NCBI GenBank assembly: GCA_010093605.1
Contig: MU004193.1
Span: 405,321-469,320 of the forward strand
Origin: Lophium mytilinum
Taxonomy: Eukaryota; Ascomycota; Dothideomycetes; Mytilinidiales; Mytilinidiaceae
Length of the DNA: 64,000 nucleotides
Direction of reading: 5' to 3'
The notes below the pieces were generated by a model. That model searched no databases, was not told the DNA's origin, and saw only the letters and a program-made list of their open reading frames with translations. Below, piece by piece: positions 1 to 13,870 of the stretch (the stretch's first letter is position 1; every line of letters begins with the position of its first letter). The position numbers were made by a program, and so were the translations under genes.

Positions 1-2750
1 ATTTGTCAACCCTTATTCTGTCTCCGCTAGCCGTATGTGGAGCAGACATAGATACGTTCAGCACGACAATGAACTCATCTCACATCCGAGGCATGCGTGG
101 AGCCATGTCAGGTCTGGTTGGGTTCCTGTCTCAGTGAATTCGTAACCCGACACTCGAAATGCAGATCTCATCTGCTTTCGTGGTCAAAAGCTACTTACAT
201 CCTAAACCTACGGCGAGGAGCATCATTAATAACATGCCGCATGCCTAAATCAAACAGGAAGACTCGCACACTGATCAGCACGAGAGAACCACAAATTCCG
301 CGTTCTCGATTCCCTTCCATTCTCAAGTCACCTTCTACCCCAATAACCAGAACCTTAACTTACCAACCCCACCTTAAGTCTATCGCCTAACCTCACAGTC
401 CTCATGCGGCCCCTCGCACCCAACGACCTCTCGCACCCAGCTTTCCCACACACCCCTCTTCCCACGCAAACCCCCTTCAACCCCTTTCAATCCCTCCTTA
501 ATCCACAATCACGTGCCTCCACGTGACCCCCACTTTCTACAACTCCCTCCTTTCCACCCCCCCCCTAACATCCCCACCATCTCCACCCTCCCCTCAAGCC
601 CCCTCAAAGCCCCTCCTACCATCTCCAGCATTCCTCAGCCGCTCCGCTACACAAAGGAGCCCACACCCCCATCTCTACGCTAGCACGCCCAAACCACGGT
701 TCAGAGTGGGGCATTACGCAGCCCGCACTACCGGCACCAGCCGTTAGACTACGGTCCGGACCGCCACGCGAGGTGGGGTATAGGGGTTTAGCTTGTTTCA
801 TGTGTATGGGGGGGCGGTAAGGGAAGGGAAGAGAGAGATGGAGATGGGGACGGGGTGCCGCGACGAGGACGGAGAGGTGAGAGCGCTGAGTTGTGGGAGT
901 GGACGCGAGGGACTGTGGGCTATGGTTGATGATGATGGGTGCGGGATTGTTTGGGCCGATGTGAGGGAGTTTTGGTTGGTCGTTGCAATGGCGGAGAGGT
1001 GGGTCGGCATTTGTACATCTCGATTCGCCTATAAAGGGAAAAGGCCGGGTTACGGGTTGGAGTGTTGGTAGAGACTAGATCCGCGTAATGAATGGATGTT
1101 TCAACAATGCAGTAGTGCTCATGACTCCCATCCATGTCTTCATGTCTTAATCTCGATCATAGTTAAACTTGATCTCGATGTTAATGCACGAGGTCGTACG
1201 AAAGATGATCGCAAATCTCAGAAACGTAACGATATCTTGAGGTGGGCTGGAAAGAGGATCGGGGTCTGAGGTTCTAGCGAGTCCAGACCGGTTGTCGGAC
1301 TAGTCGTCATGTCGATTAAGTTTGGAGCGGGGAAACTCCCTCACACCCTCAACCGAATGTGAAACGGGCTAGAGCACTGTGAACTTCGGCCATGGTAAGG
1401 TTCGTCCAATCTCTCTACGAAGTCGAGAAAAGCCTCATGTTCCGGGTTGCCGCATCGAAGATCCGACGTCTCGTGAGGTTCCTGAGATTGCAGAATCAGG
1501 AACCTGATCTCGATGAGAGATCTGCGAATTGGATTAAGTGAAATAGTATCATGCGGTAGAGGGATGATCTGCTCGTGGCTGGACGCCGTAGAAGAATGGT
1601 CCCGTAAGGGCTGGAGTCATGTTGAGAGGCCACCTTGCACGAATCTTCCCGGCCAGACAATACCCATGTGTTGTCCTGTATAAAGACCCTAATGGCGCAA
1701 CTATCCCGACCCTGGTGTTTGTGCACAGTTGAGACGCCGGAGTGCGGCATTGTCAACTGCCGCATCTTCAAGAGGTTGAAAGGCCGCATGCCGTAGGCTT
1801 GTGAGGCCACTTCGAGCATAACTCTTTCACGCGGTCGAGTGATCTCACTGCGTGTTGGAGCCTAGAATTAGCAGGAAGCCAAAACATATACAAGATAGTG
1901 ATTCACTTACGTCACAGTTAGACTTCGTGTTGATCTATTATATAATCGACTCGGAGTATCATCCGCCACCACCTTTCGATCGCGCAAACATCATCGCACT
2001 TCCAAATCTCCGAGCCTCACTCCAGACTGCACTTACATTCACACCAAACAAGACAGAGTGACATGAGAATGCGGAAGGAACAGGGGTAAGGTGACCATAC
2101 ACATATTTCTACTCTAAATCCACCCTCGCAGTTGGGGTGTGACATGTGTCGTGGCATTCGACCAGTTGGGGTATATACAAGACCCTCCCGTCCAGTCGAG
2201 TCCAGCTCCGAAACCGAGGACCTGACCTAGTCAATTCTAACGCCAGATTTGAACCCAAGAAATGGTACCGAGAACACTGTGAAACGCCGATTCCCATGCA
2301 AGCGAGTGTTTTAACTTTTGGTGCGCCGAGAAGAAAGCAGAAACGAAGGTGAAAATATCAATCAGAACAGAGCCTGGACTGACTTCGGCAAGCCGGCGTG
2401 ACAGCAGAGGGAGAAGCGAAGGACCGAGACCAGGCGATGTTTTTGAGGATCGAGATCGAAGGCGTTGAATGATGTCCACGAAACTCCTAGTAGCCGGGAC
2501 TGTGTTAGAACGCCGTTGATCTCATATCGGGAAAGTCCTCCATGGAAGCGGTAAAGAAAGCTGTCCGGGAATCCAGACCGAATAGGATGCCTATGGCGAC
2601 CAGCCGAAACCGCAAATAGAAAGCACTTTCGTGTGAAATAACCCCACTTCTTTTATAAACTCCAGCGATACTTCTTTCCCGCATTCGGTCCCATAGCGCC
2701 GCGAGCCATAAGTCATTAAGAATCAAGTATATGACTGGCCGGAGTCGTTT
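1..2750. other. Intergenic, no gene recognised
   Basis: The open frames here are short (under about 110 codons), overlap on both strands and show no recognisable motif. A C-rich tract lies around 410-610, with long runs of C and T on the plus strand. The rest is ordinary mixed sequence. The 3' end adjoins the stop of the minus-strand homeobox gene. Confidence 0.6.
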
Positions 2751-4459
2751 TTAGAGGCTCGGTTGGCCAGGGTAGGGTGGATTTCGAGAGAGGTTTAGAT
2801 GGCCATGGGGTTGGATCTGCCCAATGCCTTTTTCTAGCTGGGGGTGGGCAGCAGTGGGCTGGCAGTACTGTGGTTGGGGCAGGGTTTGTGAAAGAGGGAT
2901 TGACCCCTGAGAGGTGGTGGAGCCGTTCTGCTGGTGTGAGTCGTTCCTGCGAGCGCTCGGGTTACGCCGACGTTGGTTGATGAACCAGTTGCTGACCTTT
3001 GAAATAATTAGCTTTGCTCGGCTCTGTAACGCTCTCAGTGAGCCAATCGTGGTGTGGCTATCGAAGGTGGGGAGTCTGGTAGAGAAAGAGGGGCAAGGTG
3101 GATCTAGACCGCAGTCTTCTACCAATGTGAGGATAGTATGTAGCTAGAAAGGTCTGGGACACAGACTGATGTCCAATCTGACAGATACATGTCGAGCCAA
3201 GGATACCACAAACTTTCTTTAGCGGGTTTGATGCATATCTTGACGTACCTGGTTCAGGGTCAATTGAGTTTGATGCATCAGTTGATACTTCTCATCCTCA
3301 GTCGGGTATGGCGAATGCAGATGAGTGTTGTACCAGGTCTTGAGGATATTGGTCGCCTCCTTCGGCAGATTTCCTCGACGCTTGCGCTGGAATTGTCCAT
3401 CATCGACGCCAGCCATGTGCTGAAACTGGTAGTCGTTGTGCTGATGAGCCTGCTGCTGGTAGTTCGGGGTGGTGAAGAAAGGAGGACTCTGTGGAGATCC
3501 ATACGGAGCCCATGACGACCTGGAAGCAAACGAATCCTCGCTAGCGTAGCCCTGTGAGTTAGACCTAGAGGGTGCAGCACTAGGATACTGTGGTTGAACC
3601 CCGCGGTATTGCTGGTCAAAGGCAGTTGGATTGTGGGCGTGTGCTGGTGGTGAGATTGGTAGTGGTTCGAAGTAGGGCCTAGACGTCCTGGAAGCATCGT
3701 GTCGTTGCGTATCGTCCACAACCCTCAACCGTTGGAGAACGTCTATATCCTCTCGCTTCCGTTTGGTAGCCCCATTGGACTCTTCCAAACAATGTGCGCC
3801 GACCGGTGGCTCTATTGGGCCCCGCACGAGAGGAGGTTGCACTTGTACTGGCGTTGTGGGGGGTGTTTGCACACTCCTACCGTTCCCAAGCATCTAGAAT
3901 TCCGTTAGCTAGTGGTGACTGACAGTACACATTTTGACCACTGATTGGGGGACATCAGGATCCCCTTGAGAGTCTTTGATAGTCAGGATACCGTCGAAGA
4001 CTGCGGTAGGCCAGTTGGGACGGCTGACGATAGGCTGAAGTGCCCAAGCAGTGGAAGGATGCACACAATATCGGCCTGAGATTGGAAGTTACTTACTTGC
4101 TCAATTCCTGGTAGGACTGTGCCGGAACTGCGCGAGATGTCGCCCTCTTGAAACGGTGGAGAATGGCGTTGGGGATGTGAGCAGCCCTGTTCAAGTCCAC
4201 GTCGGATCAGCTTTGTCTCGCTTTCAACAAGTCTCTCTTCGAGACGCTTATTTGAAGTAGGAAGCTCGGGCGCGTAGCCCATAAGTTCAAGAAGCGTGAT
4301 GTGAGTCCAGATTGTGGCAGCTGCCAGTCCGGAGTCTCGCAAACTTTGAGGTCCTTCTTCTTTTGGCACAACACGGCGCAACGTAGGAGCGGCGGCACAG
4401 GGAGACGCTCGACTCTGACGAATCGTTTCGTACATGCTTTGAAAGAGAGGGGTCGACAT
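2751..4459 (-). CDS. TALE-class (KN-type) homeobox transcription factor
   Basis: Probable nuclear DNA-binding regulator. Helices 1-2 of a homeodomain are encoded up to 3249 (RRGNLPKEATNILKTW, then the TALE-type SPYPTEDEK). Helix 3 (SNWFINQRRRNP) is encoded from 2996. A CAG/GTACGT donor at 3249/3248 and an AAAG acceptor join them in frame. The extra residues before helix 2 and the PYP are diagnostic of TALE, the class of yeast Cup9/Tos8. Proposed exons are 4459-4097, 3893-3249 and 2996-2751; the first intron (GTAAGT at 4096) leaves the frame intact. N-terminal and middle parts are Ser/Pro/Gln-rich low complexity with a KRKRED basic patch. The homeodomain is secure. The 5' exon and start are tentative, because two ATGs in different frames (4472 and 4459) compete and the 203- and 252-nt introns are long. 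Confidence 0.75.
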
Positions 4460-7400
4460 CGGGAGTTGACATCGTGAACGAATCGTCTTATAGAAACCGT
4501 GCAGGCTTCGTCGCAGGAGCAGCTCAAGGAGAAAAAAGAGATGAGTTACGACGTACGTTGGAGATGGAGGGCAGCATGCCGTTTAAAGCGTGCGGCTTGA
4601 GTTGTGCGTAGGGATCTGGTATGTCTTTGAGAGTGAGATACTCCATGTCAATGTCTGCTCGGCAGTCAGAATCTACTGGAACGATGGCAGCGTATGTCGG
4701 TGACTGTCAAATGGCTGGCAAAGGATTGACAATTTGACGGAGACTCTAAGTTCGGGGGGTATTGAGAAGAACGGCCCTTGGCGAACAGGCAAAAGTGATA
4801 GTATTGGTGGTGGAGGGTAAGCGATGGATCAATATCGCAAAGTGTATCGCGGGCCACACCGGGATGATGATCCAACGCAAATTTCCAAAGACTCACCAAA
4901 GGGAATGAGATGCGCTGTAGATGGCTGTGCCAACCGGAGCAGGTTGATGCGGACACAGGCAGCTTATGTGGCGCCGCCGCGAGCGGACGTGGTGACTGGG
5001 AAGTGATGGTCTGGTCCAGTGCTCCGTGGTGGAGGGCGGTCAGGCACTCAGCAGCGATAGCAAGCGTGTTAATGATGCTCTGGTCCACGTACAGGTGAGG
5101 TGTCGCCGTCGGGAGCAGAAGTGCAGTCAGCGAGGGCCCTGGGAGCGGCTATGTACGTGGGAGTGGACTCGAAGGGCAGGGAGTGCTGAGAGGTGGAGCC
5201 CACGGCGGGAGGAGGCGTCTTGGATGGCGGCAACAGCGAACTGCAACGGGCCGTCCACTGGGTACGCTGCCAGGGCTCTATTAGCAAGCTCCCGTCGCAG
5301 GCCACTCGACACTAGCACGGCGCGAGGAGGCTCGTTGGAAGAGCCAGGGCTCCTGGACAGAGCGACACCACAGTGCGCTTCAGATGCGCCTTGACAGCAG
5401 CCAGGTCGCAAAACCACTAGAAACAGCTGCAAGAACGCAGGCGGCGCGCCGGCTTGGGCTTAAGGTTTGGTCTATATTCTCCGAGAGCATGGCGCCGCGC
5501 AGCACGAGCACGCCAGCGGAGTATGTCGTCGAGGCCGGTGATGGAGCGCGCGACGTACACCAGATGGACAAGGACAATTCCGCCACCGCAAGGCCACTCC
5601 ACTCTTCTGCTCAGGGCGCGCCCAGGGCTTGCTCCGAGTGCCATAGCCCCCAGGGCCCCATCAGCAGGCCCTTGGCCCACCACACCCTCCAGCCCAGTTC
5701 CCGGCACCTCCACCAGTGCTGGGCCACGCCCCCAACGCAGATCGCCTCCACCGCAGCTGACTCGCCGTGACGCGCAACACAGGGCCATCCCCGTCGCCCT
5801 TTCCGTGCCGCGATGCGGTTCGATATGCTTAATCTGACAGGAGACAGCAGTGAGAAGCGATACGCCCGCCCCGATCGTCTCTGCAAACGTGGGACCGAGC
5901 CTCATCTGTGGCGGCCGTGTTCGATGCGACGGCGGCAGATTGACGAGCAGGAGCAGCAGCAGGAGCAGAGTCCGCTGCCTGCGAGTGGCTGCCGTCCCAT
6001 CCGAGAGCCTTCTCTGCAGTCCCCTAAAGTCTCTTTGCATGCCCTCCGCCAGCAACCTCGTCTGTGCTTCGCACCTCGCGCCCACATCCCACCCGCCGCT
6101 GAGACAAGCGTCACCGCGTCTGCCACTGCCGACGAGGCGAGGCCGCTGCTGGAGCCGTCACCAGCCCTCGACCTCTGAAAGACGACAGTGAGCGCCCCAA
6201 ACGCCGTCACACGGCGCTAGCAGATGCTATAGCAGGGCTGACGGAGATATCAAGATGGATCGCAACAGCAGCAGCGCGAAGGCGGCCGCTGATTGCTTCT
6301 TCGAGTGAATTACATGGTGAATGGCATCCCACATGCCCGGGCCAATCACGGCGACCTAATCTGTCCGTCAACGTCCGGTAACGTCAGTCGGCATCGCGTC
6401 GTCTCACAGGCCGTCGGCACGAGATCGGCTGGCGAACGACTCTACAGACTTCTGGCGCTGCTGCTCCCGCGTGGGCGGCATGTCGCTGGATCTAGGGAGG
6501 TCGTGCATCGTGCATGACCTCGTTAGGAACGCACGGGAAGCAGGTGCTGGCCGGCTACCTCATCGGTCCTGGTCATGCGAGATTGGATCTAGCTGCGCAC
6601 TAGCGGGATTGAAGAGGAAACGGGCGTGGAAAAGGTGCACGCTTCAGGACAAGCAGAAGAAACGGCCTCCTCTTTCGGCGCGGTCGATCTCCCACGACGC
6701 CACGACACGACGGCGAGGGGAGCCGTTCGTACGCACCGCTATTGACCGACGCAGGCTGCTGGCCGTTGGGGGTGAGGCTGGGCGCAGAGAGCCGTGCGAT
6801 GTTGAGGTCTCTCGCACGGGGAGGCCTGCACAGATATCGATGCCGAGACAAACGGGCTCCGCGTGCCTGACAGGACGGCAGGAGAGGGTGGGCCAGCGCG
6901 AAAGACGACTGGCTAGGCGGTGGTTGACAGGTCTGACACGCTGCGTCCTGGTTCGGGGGCATGCGGTGGTGGTCGATGGAGGTCAAAATTGAGGCGCGAT
7001 TGGCGCAGACGCCAGCAATTAATCCCCGTCGGCTCGCGATCGGATGGTCGACTCGATGCCGCACCGCCCGTTCGCATGCTGGCTTCTGCACTGAAGCCCG
7101 CCCTCACCCTCCGTGGTTCAAAAAGGCCAGCTACGCACCCAAAACATCGTATCCACGCCCCGCCGCTCCACCTCTCCAGCGACGGCTCACGCACGGCACA
7201 TCGTCGTCGCAGGCTAGCGTGCCGAGTCCGAGCGGCCATGGACGGCATGGCACGTGAAACCATGCTGGCAGCGCCGGATCGGGCACAGCAAACCAGTGCC
7301 CACGGTGCAGCGGTCGGCATCAGCGTCTCGGCAGGCGTCCCGGACGTGCCAAGCTCTCTTTCTCTGCGTGCGGTGGTCCCGGCGCAGCAGCCGAGAAGAG

Positions 7401-9440
7401 ACGTCGCCGACCAGATGGCAGATGGAGGGCGCGCCTTGCAGCAAATCACCGGGCCGAGATCGCTGCCCCGAGCATCTCCACGCATCCCGCTCTTCACACG
7501 CAGGGAACAGGGCCCAAGTGCCGTCATCTCTCGCTCGTCCCCGACCGATCCCGCCTGCTCGGGACGCCGCCGCGCTGTGCTTGTCAACGTCTGCGATGGC
7601 ACTCTGCGGGCCGCCCGAGTGCGACACCTCCCCAGGGCACCGCGGCCGCCGTTGACAGGCCGAGGGAGAGCAGCACCTGCGCGGGAGAGAGACAGTTGAG
7701 AGCGAGCAGGGTGCTCGCGGCAGAGGAGCGCCGCTTGCGCCATTCATCTCGCAGCACCTGTCATCCGTAGCGCCATATCGGCGCTGGCGTCGAATCTACA
7801 CCGCCAAGCGTCCGCTCAATTCCCCGACTCCTGGCCAGCGTCTGAGAGGTCCAAAAATACGCATGCTTCCATCCCACCGACACCAACCCAGCACAACCCC
7901 CCAGAAGCGCGCACACACCCAGCACACCCTCTCCACGCGCACGGTAACATGGCCAAGGCATGGGACACCCGGGCAGCCACATCTGGCTAGTCCCACGGCG
8001 AGCCTTGCTGCGTCTGCTCCACGCGCTGCATCGGGGCCAGGTTGCTGAAATGGGCATCGCGATACAAGATCAAGCCACCAACGCCATCTGGTGCTCGCCA
8101 GCGGTTTCAAGCACCCCGTCGTGTACCTGTCTGCCCCCGCGCGCCCATCCTCCACTCCTGTCCACCGGGGACACCATGGCATCGACGCGGGGGGCCTTTC
8201 TCGAGGGCCTTCGAGGGGCTTTGGTGGAGCCCTTCAAGTCAGCCAAACTTCATCTCTCTGCGGCGCGAGCAGGGAAGCCGGTGTTGTCCTGACGCAGCGA
8301 GCAAGCAAAGGGCTGCTTTCGGACCTCTCGCGCGCCGCCGTCAGGGGACTATCCAGCATCTGGACCAACGCCATCGTCAAGGGTGCCGTGACAACCGCCA
8401 CGGCAGCGGCTTGACAGGCTTTCCTTCACGTCACACTTTGCGCCATTGCCCGTTGCTCGTGCAGGACGAGGCGGTTTAGCGTTCACAGCTTCGTGTGAAC
8501 CGCCAGGCCACCTCCTGAGTGGCCCCGCATCCTGACAGCTCGGGACCAGAGCGCAGGCATACGATGTCAAGACGATAATCACAATGGCAATCCGTGGTCC
8601 TGTGCTACAGAACATGCCCTCCTCAGGCGGCTGCCAGCTGGGTACGAGCCCGTGCAGCGTTACTCTGCTGCCTTCTCAACAGAATTGCTAGACATTCCTC
8701 ACCGTTCATCATCAATGCTCAAGATGCGAGCCAGTGACGACTCCTCATCCCCAGCTCGCCGCACATGGGCGTACAGATGTTGCAGGACATGCAATATACT
8801 GTCGGCCCATTGGCTCGCCGCCGTGCTTGGAATTCTGCCCCGGAAAAGGCCCCAAGAGTCCCAGCTCAATGCCACAGCAGCCGCGACGTCCTGGTATCTG
8901 GGTCCAAGTCGTCGTCGGTACATGCCACTTCCCGTTACATGGGCCTAAAAGACACCCGACCCTCGTCCCCCGGGTGCGTAACCTTGTTGTTGAAAATCAA
9001 CCGCAGGGGCATGATGGCCATCATACTGTGCGGAAGCCATGTCGAACAGTCCACTAGCATCTGGAGCGCGCTCCGGTGGTGGGGAAGAAGAACGATGGAG
9101 TTTCAGATGAAGTGCCTGCAAGCACGAGTCGCGCACGTTTCCAAAACGCCTCTACGGCTGTCAAGTACACCATGACTAGCCTCGGAACAAGCCAGGTATT
9201 TGAATTTCGCGCAGCTGCCGTCATGCCTTGGCCGCCGTCGTTCTCCCGTCGCTTTTGGAAACTCGCAACGGTGATCGTCAGCCAGGCCACCCTCACCCTG
9301 CAACCCGCCCACCTCCAGATCCTAACGAAGATCGTGGAATGCCGCCAGGTTGGTGATACGGATGTCGCACTCTGCTACCATGACGCGTCAACCCATTGGT
9401 CTTACCGCCTTTATCGTGGGTTCTTTAAGATGTAATCCCA
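4460..9440. other. GC-rich gene-free block
   Basis: From about 4900 to 9400 the sequence is markedly GC-rich. It contains many open frames of 100-280 codons that overlap each other on both strands, for example around 5417-6085 and 6913-7743. Their translations are Arg/Ala/Ser/Pro-rich with no domain, no consistent splice pattern and no signal I recognise. Chance open frames are expected at this base composition. I see no transposon ends or tandem repeat. It could hold an unrecognised gene or a long non-coding transcript, but nothing here supports naming one. Confidence 0.55.
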
Positions 9441-12400
9441 GCGTTCTATCAACGTCGCACAATTGACTTGCTGGCTTCACTACGGAAATACCTATCTGGC
9501 CGAGTGCTCCCTTGATGCGCCACTTCCGTACTGTCGGTAATTTCTTAGATAATGATCTTCGCATCTGCCGACCGTCCGACTACCCAACTCGAGATCACTT
9601 TGAGGCTCGAAACGTCTCGCTGACTTCTGGTATCAGAACGTCTCAAATCGCTAGCCTGAGTCAGTCCCTGCGAGCTGTCACACATCTGACAGTCTGTCAG
9701 TCTGTCAGTCTGTCAAACTCTGAAAGTACCGCTTCGGCCAGGTGCAGCCCGGGTTTCAGATCGAATTCTCAACCAAGCCTTACGTGTTTGAAACGTGAAG
9801 CATATGCGAAAATAGACCTGAGGCATGCCTCTCAGACACCCCTTTATCATGCATCCAGATGAAACGAAACTATCGATTTGGCGGGATCCTGCGCAATCGT
9901 CGCATGGATGCCCAGTCCAAGCGGTCGGGAGGATTCTGAGGCTACTGGGTGATTTCCGCGAACGATGGCTTGAGCTTCGACCACCATCATCTCGGGCGGG
10001 CTAACATTAATGCGGTTACTGGACTACCTATATCCAACTGCGGAGTAGACTGGGCCCAAGTTCTTGTCACTACCCCAGAATTCAGCCGAGGCTCAAAATC
10101 AATTAAGCGGACCATCAGCGGTTACTAGATACGGCAGATTGTCTCTCTCATCGTTCATCCGACTGCCACGACTCATGACAGAAGTACACGCGGATTCTTA
10201 CCCAGATGCAGCGTTGATGTCTTGCCGGTACGATTCGGTACACAGCCGCTATTGTATACATCGCTAACAGGCGCCGTCGCCAACGGACTAACAATCATTC
10301 AGATCCAGACGTGCTTTGCAAAGACTTCTAGGGGAAGGAGAGTCGAATTGAGGCAATTCCGTCTCATTATCAACCAAAACTACTAACTCATGACCATGAT
10401 AGAAGCGATATGCAATAGCTTACCGTATTTCAGAAAACAGTCTCCTGTCGTTACGGAGGCGTGAGCGATCAAAATCTATTCGCTCTAGCAAATGCGCTAT
10501 CAATTTGGTGCAATTTGGTGTTGAGGCCAACCACTTCTTCGATAGGCCATTTTCCCAAGCTACTGACGTCTGGTGCCAAAGTCACATGATAATCATGTAA
10601 CTCACGGATGATCTCCTCTAATTCGTTTCTTTGAAATTACTTTTCACACTTTAGCAAACAGTGCAGACGTTTGGACCCTTTTCAAGTTGCCACCCCCCCA
10701 GGGCTTTACAGGCGTCGAGTCACGGTAACGTTGATACGGCGACAGGACTGTGCGCAAGCTTAAAGCACGGAAACGCGATCGATTGAGAAAGGGTTACAAT
10801 TATGTGGAACGCAGATATCAATCGCCTATTATAAATCCACGCCAGTGCAACCCATCAATCACGGTCGTCAAATCAATCATCGCGCACAGCATTAAAGTCA
10901 ATCCCCCACCATTTCCAAAAACCAAACTCTCTGATGCGTCGCCATTGGCTGCAAGGGAGCAAGCAGCCGGCGGCTAGAAACCCGCAATCTGTCACGCAGC
11001 CCAGTAACGTGGTTCTTGGGGTTGATCAACAGCTTCTAGATTACCGGGCAATCGTCGAACGACGGCAGGAGACTCACCGCATCCAACTCCGATGTCACCC
11101 TGCCCTGCCACTCTGACGTCTGACGGCCTTCGATGCGCTGCCCCCCGCACGCTGGTACCGATGATAGACGCAGCGCGTTGCTTTTCGTCCAGTGTCTTAC
11201 CAGATCTGAAGTCGATCGCCATCTGCGGCAGACAGAAGCATCAAGTATTGGCGAGTGAACACGCGCACAGCCACATACCAATTTCCCAGCATCAAGGAAC
11301 CGACGAGCCCGTGGGCGGCAGTGGTTTCCAGCGCAGCGTCACTCTCTCACCGGAGTGACCGCGTCACCCACCTCAACCATCGCAACCTCACACTCAAAGT
11401 GTTGGAAAGCATTCGTCCACTCCGCAACCAATCAGCGCTCACCGCCTCACCCTCCATCCCGCTTAGCCGCGCCACCATCAAGACGACTCGCTCCGTTGCA
11501 GATCTTCCGCGCCGGTGGCCCTGCATCGGCGCTGCTTCCAAATACTCTCTCACAGCTCCGGACGCCCTTCCGCAGCCGTTTTGCTCGCCGTCGGACCCTG
11601 AGCTGTCAGATCAACCCTTCGCGATCCCGCACCACGTTCTCGCCGCCAGCCAACCAGACAACGCCCTCCCCGCGCCGTGCTTCCGGGCGCCGATCGCCAA
11701 GCCCGCCATGTGGAGCCTCCCATCGCAGATCCCCAGTCGAATTCGTGCGAGAGCGATTGAATAGTAATCAGGGCAGGTTGGCTAAACTTCGCCCTGCGTT
11801 TCTTAACGTTGGACCCGCGGCTTGGCGGCGACGTTGTTTCTCCTGCGTTTCTCCGGCGGGACAGCGGGAGGGCTATGGAGGTTTCGTTAGTGATGTACGC
11901 CTTCTGCAGCGGTTCGAGAAGCGGTAGCATGACGTCATTAGAGGGAGACGCGAGGAAAAACCCACGCAGGCTCAGGGATTGAGATCGCTGGCTTGGGTGC
12001 TGATCCCTCTGAAGATCGATAGTACAGCTGCCGAGGCTGAAGGTAGGATGGGGCAGTTCGGAGCGACGTGGGAAGGTTCGTGGGCTGTGTTTTTGTGGGA
12101 CCGGAGGCTGGGAGTGGCTGTGGGGAAGGAGGACGCGGGGTGGTGCCGGTTAGAGTTTGAAGATCGAAAGGGGTGCGATTCAGGTGACGATGAAAAACTG
12201 AAGTTACTGACAAGTGTGGATAGGTTTGAGAGGCTGAGGGCGATGCGAAGGCTTGGTGACGGCGAGGTTTGAGGATTGACTGATGGTGAGTTTGGCGAGT
12301 ACTGTCGGCCAATGAGCGTTTAGCGAGCCCAAAACATCACCAGCTGTCAGGAGCACGAGGAGGTAGGTCAATGGTATGGCAAGCTCATAGTATGTCTATT

Positions 12401-13870
12401 TCTATCGCCTTGAATATTTCTAAGATCAAGCTCTTCTCCCTTGCCGCGAGTCATCTAACAAGGGAACTTCACGAACTTCACAGCAAAAACAGATCACGTG
12501 GTATAAGACATCGCATCTTTCAAGCCCATAGGAAAGGTCGACGGCCATAACACCCATCCTCCAAAACCATTCTCTAAAGAGTCAAAAGGGCCGCGGTATA
12601 ATAACTTTCATGCCTAAGACTACCTCATGCCGTGTCCATTCATAATACATAGAATTCAACCCATCTCCAGTCTCACCAAATTCACAAACTCTAGTAAACG
12701 CAGGCCAGACTGCCATATATTAACCCCACTTCCTGAGGTCCTCTTGTCCTCTTGTCCTCTTCTTCCTTTTCTTTTCTTCCTTCTCCCCTTTGCTTCCTTT
12801 GCTTCTCCGCAAGACTTTCCCCTTCCTCATCGCTAAAAAGAGCATATCCCTTCACACCCTTACACCCCTAAGATCTCTCAAGAGAAATGTATTCTGATGC
12901 GCGCCAACTACGATCTCTTCCCTAAGGATAAAGAGTATCTCCTGCACGTCCAGCAAAGTGTTCTTGATACTCTTATCGTGAAGATAGAATATCTGAGACT
13001 AGGCAGTGAGCTTAGCCTTATCATCCAGACCAAAATCCGTGCCCCAAGTTTTGTACCTCACGTTCGGCCCACGGAAGCCAGCAACGCTTTCCGGAACGTA
13101 GCAAATCATCGAGGAGAATGAGCCGAGCTGCAGTAAGCTCCCTTTTACCTTACTTCCACCAGTGACTTTACAGAAGAGAGGCCCTCTACTCGTCGAGTTC
13201 AGGCGCACCAGCGAAGGTAGGGAAAGCTTCTGAGATGCTATTTAATCGGAGCGGAAGTGGAGACGACGTGGCAGGGCTTAATCTTCACGATCTAAGGGCT
13301 GCTAGAATTGCACCGGAATTGCTGCCGCTCTGCAACGGGCATTTCGAAACCGTCGTGCCACTAACAGTCTCACGGATTTCGAGACACATGTCCTCTTACG
13401 ATGAGTATGCGTCAAGGGGCAGATCCTATCACTATATGGAGTCTAATAAGGGCAGTGTCATTGGACCAATTCTCACTAGGTTGATTGTGAAGACTAAGGT
13501 TGTACGCCAAGTTCCTATGTCTGCTGGCTATTTCGTATCATTGTTCGAACTCTTTCTACAAGGCGTCTACAATTCAACCCAGATATCATTACCAGTGTGC
13601 TGCAAGTCAGATTGCAGCATTACGACCCTTCATTGCCAAAATTCGTCGCCACCGAAGGTCCTTCGGTAATTGCTCAAGTACTATGGATGCGTAAAGCTTC
13701 TCAAGGCTTTGAAGCAGGCTATTAGCATCACCCAGTCATAGAAAACGCGAAGTGCTTGTTAATAATGCATCAAATTTGGCGTCTTCCGGTTTAATGAAAA
13801 TAGCAAAGCATCCTCCGTGCGTCAAAATATCCTTTATAGGGATCGAATTATGATCGCTCTAGATGCTCTC
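9441..13870. other. Intergenic, no gene recognised
   Basis: Ordinary-composition sequence with open frames no longer than about 190 codons, overlapping on both strands (for example plus 11355-11927 and minus 11938-12312). Their translations are Ser/Pro/Arg-rich and lack a recognisable fold. A pyrimidine-rich stretch of repeated cctcttgtcc and cttcctttt lies at about 12735-12800, as seen in fungal promoters, but no convincing gene follows it. Confidence 0.5.
9686..9717 (+). repeat. Short tandem repeat, about 8-bp unit CAGTCTGT
   Basis: Three to four consecutive copies of cagtctgt, with the last degenerating into caaactctg. It is a simple microsatellite in non-coding sequence. Confidence 0.7.

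Noticed and set aside
5417-6085. 222-codon minus-strand open frame
   Set aside because: Lies in the GC-rich block with rival frames on both strands, is low-complexity (poly-Leu, Arg/Gly-rich) and has no recognisable domain.
6913-7743. 276-codon minus-strand open frame overlapped by a 259-codon plus-strand frame
   Set aside because: Both cannot be real, neither has motifs, and long chance frames are expected at this GC content.
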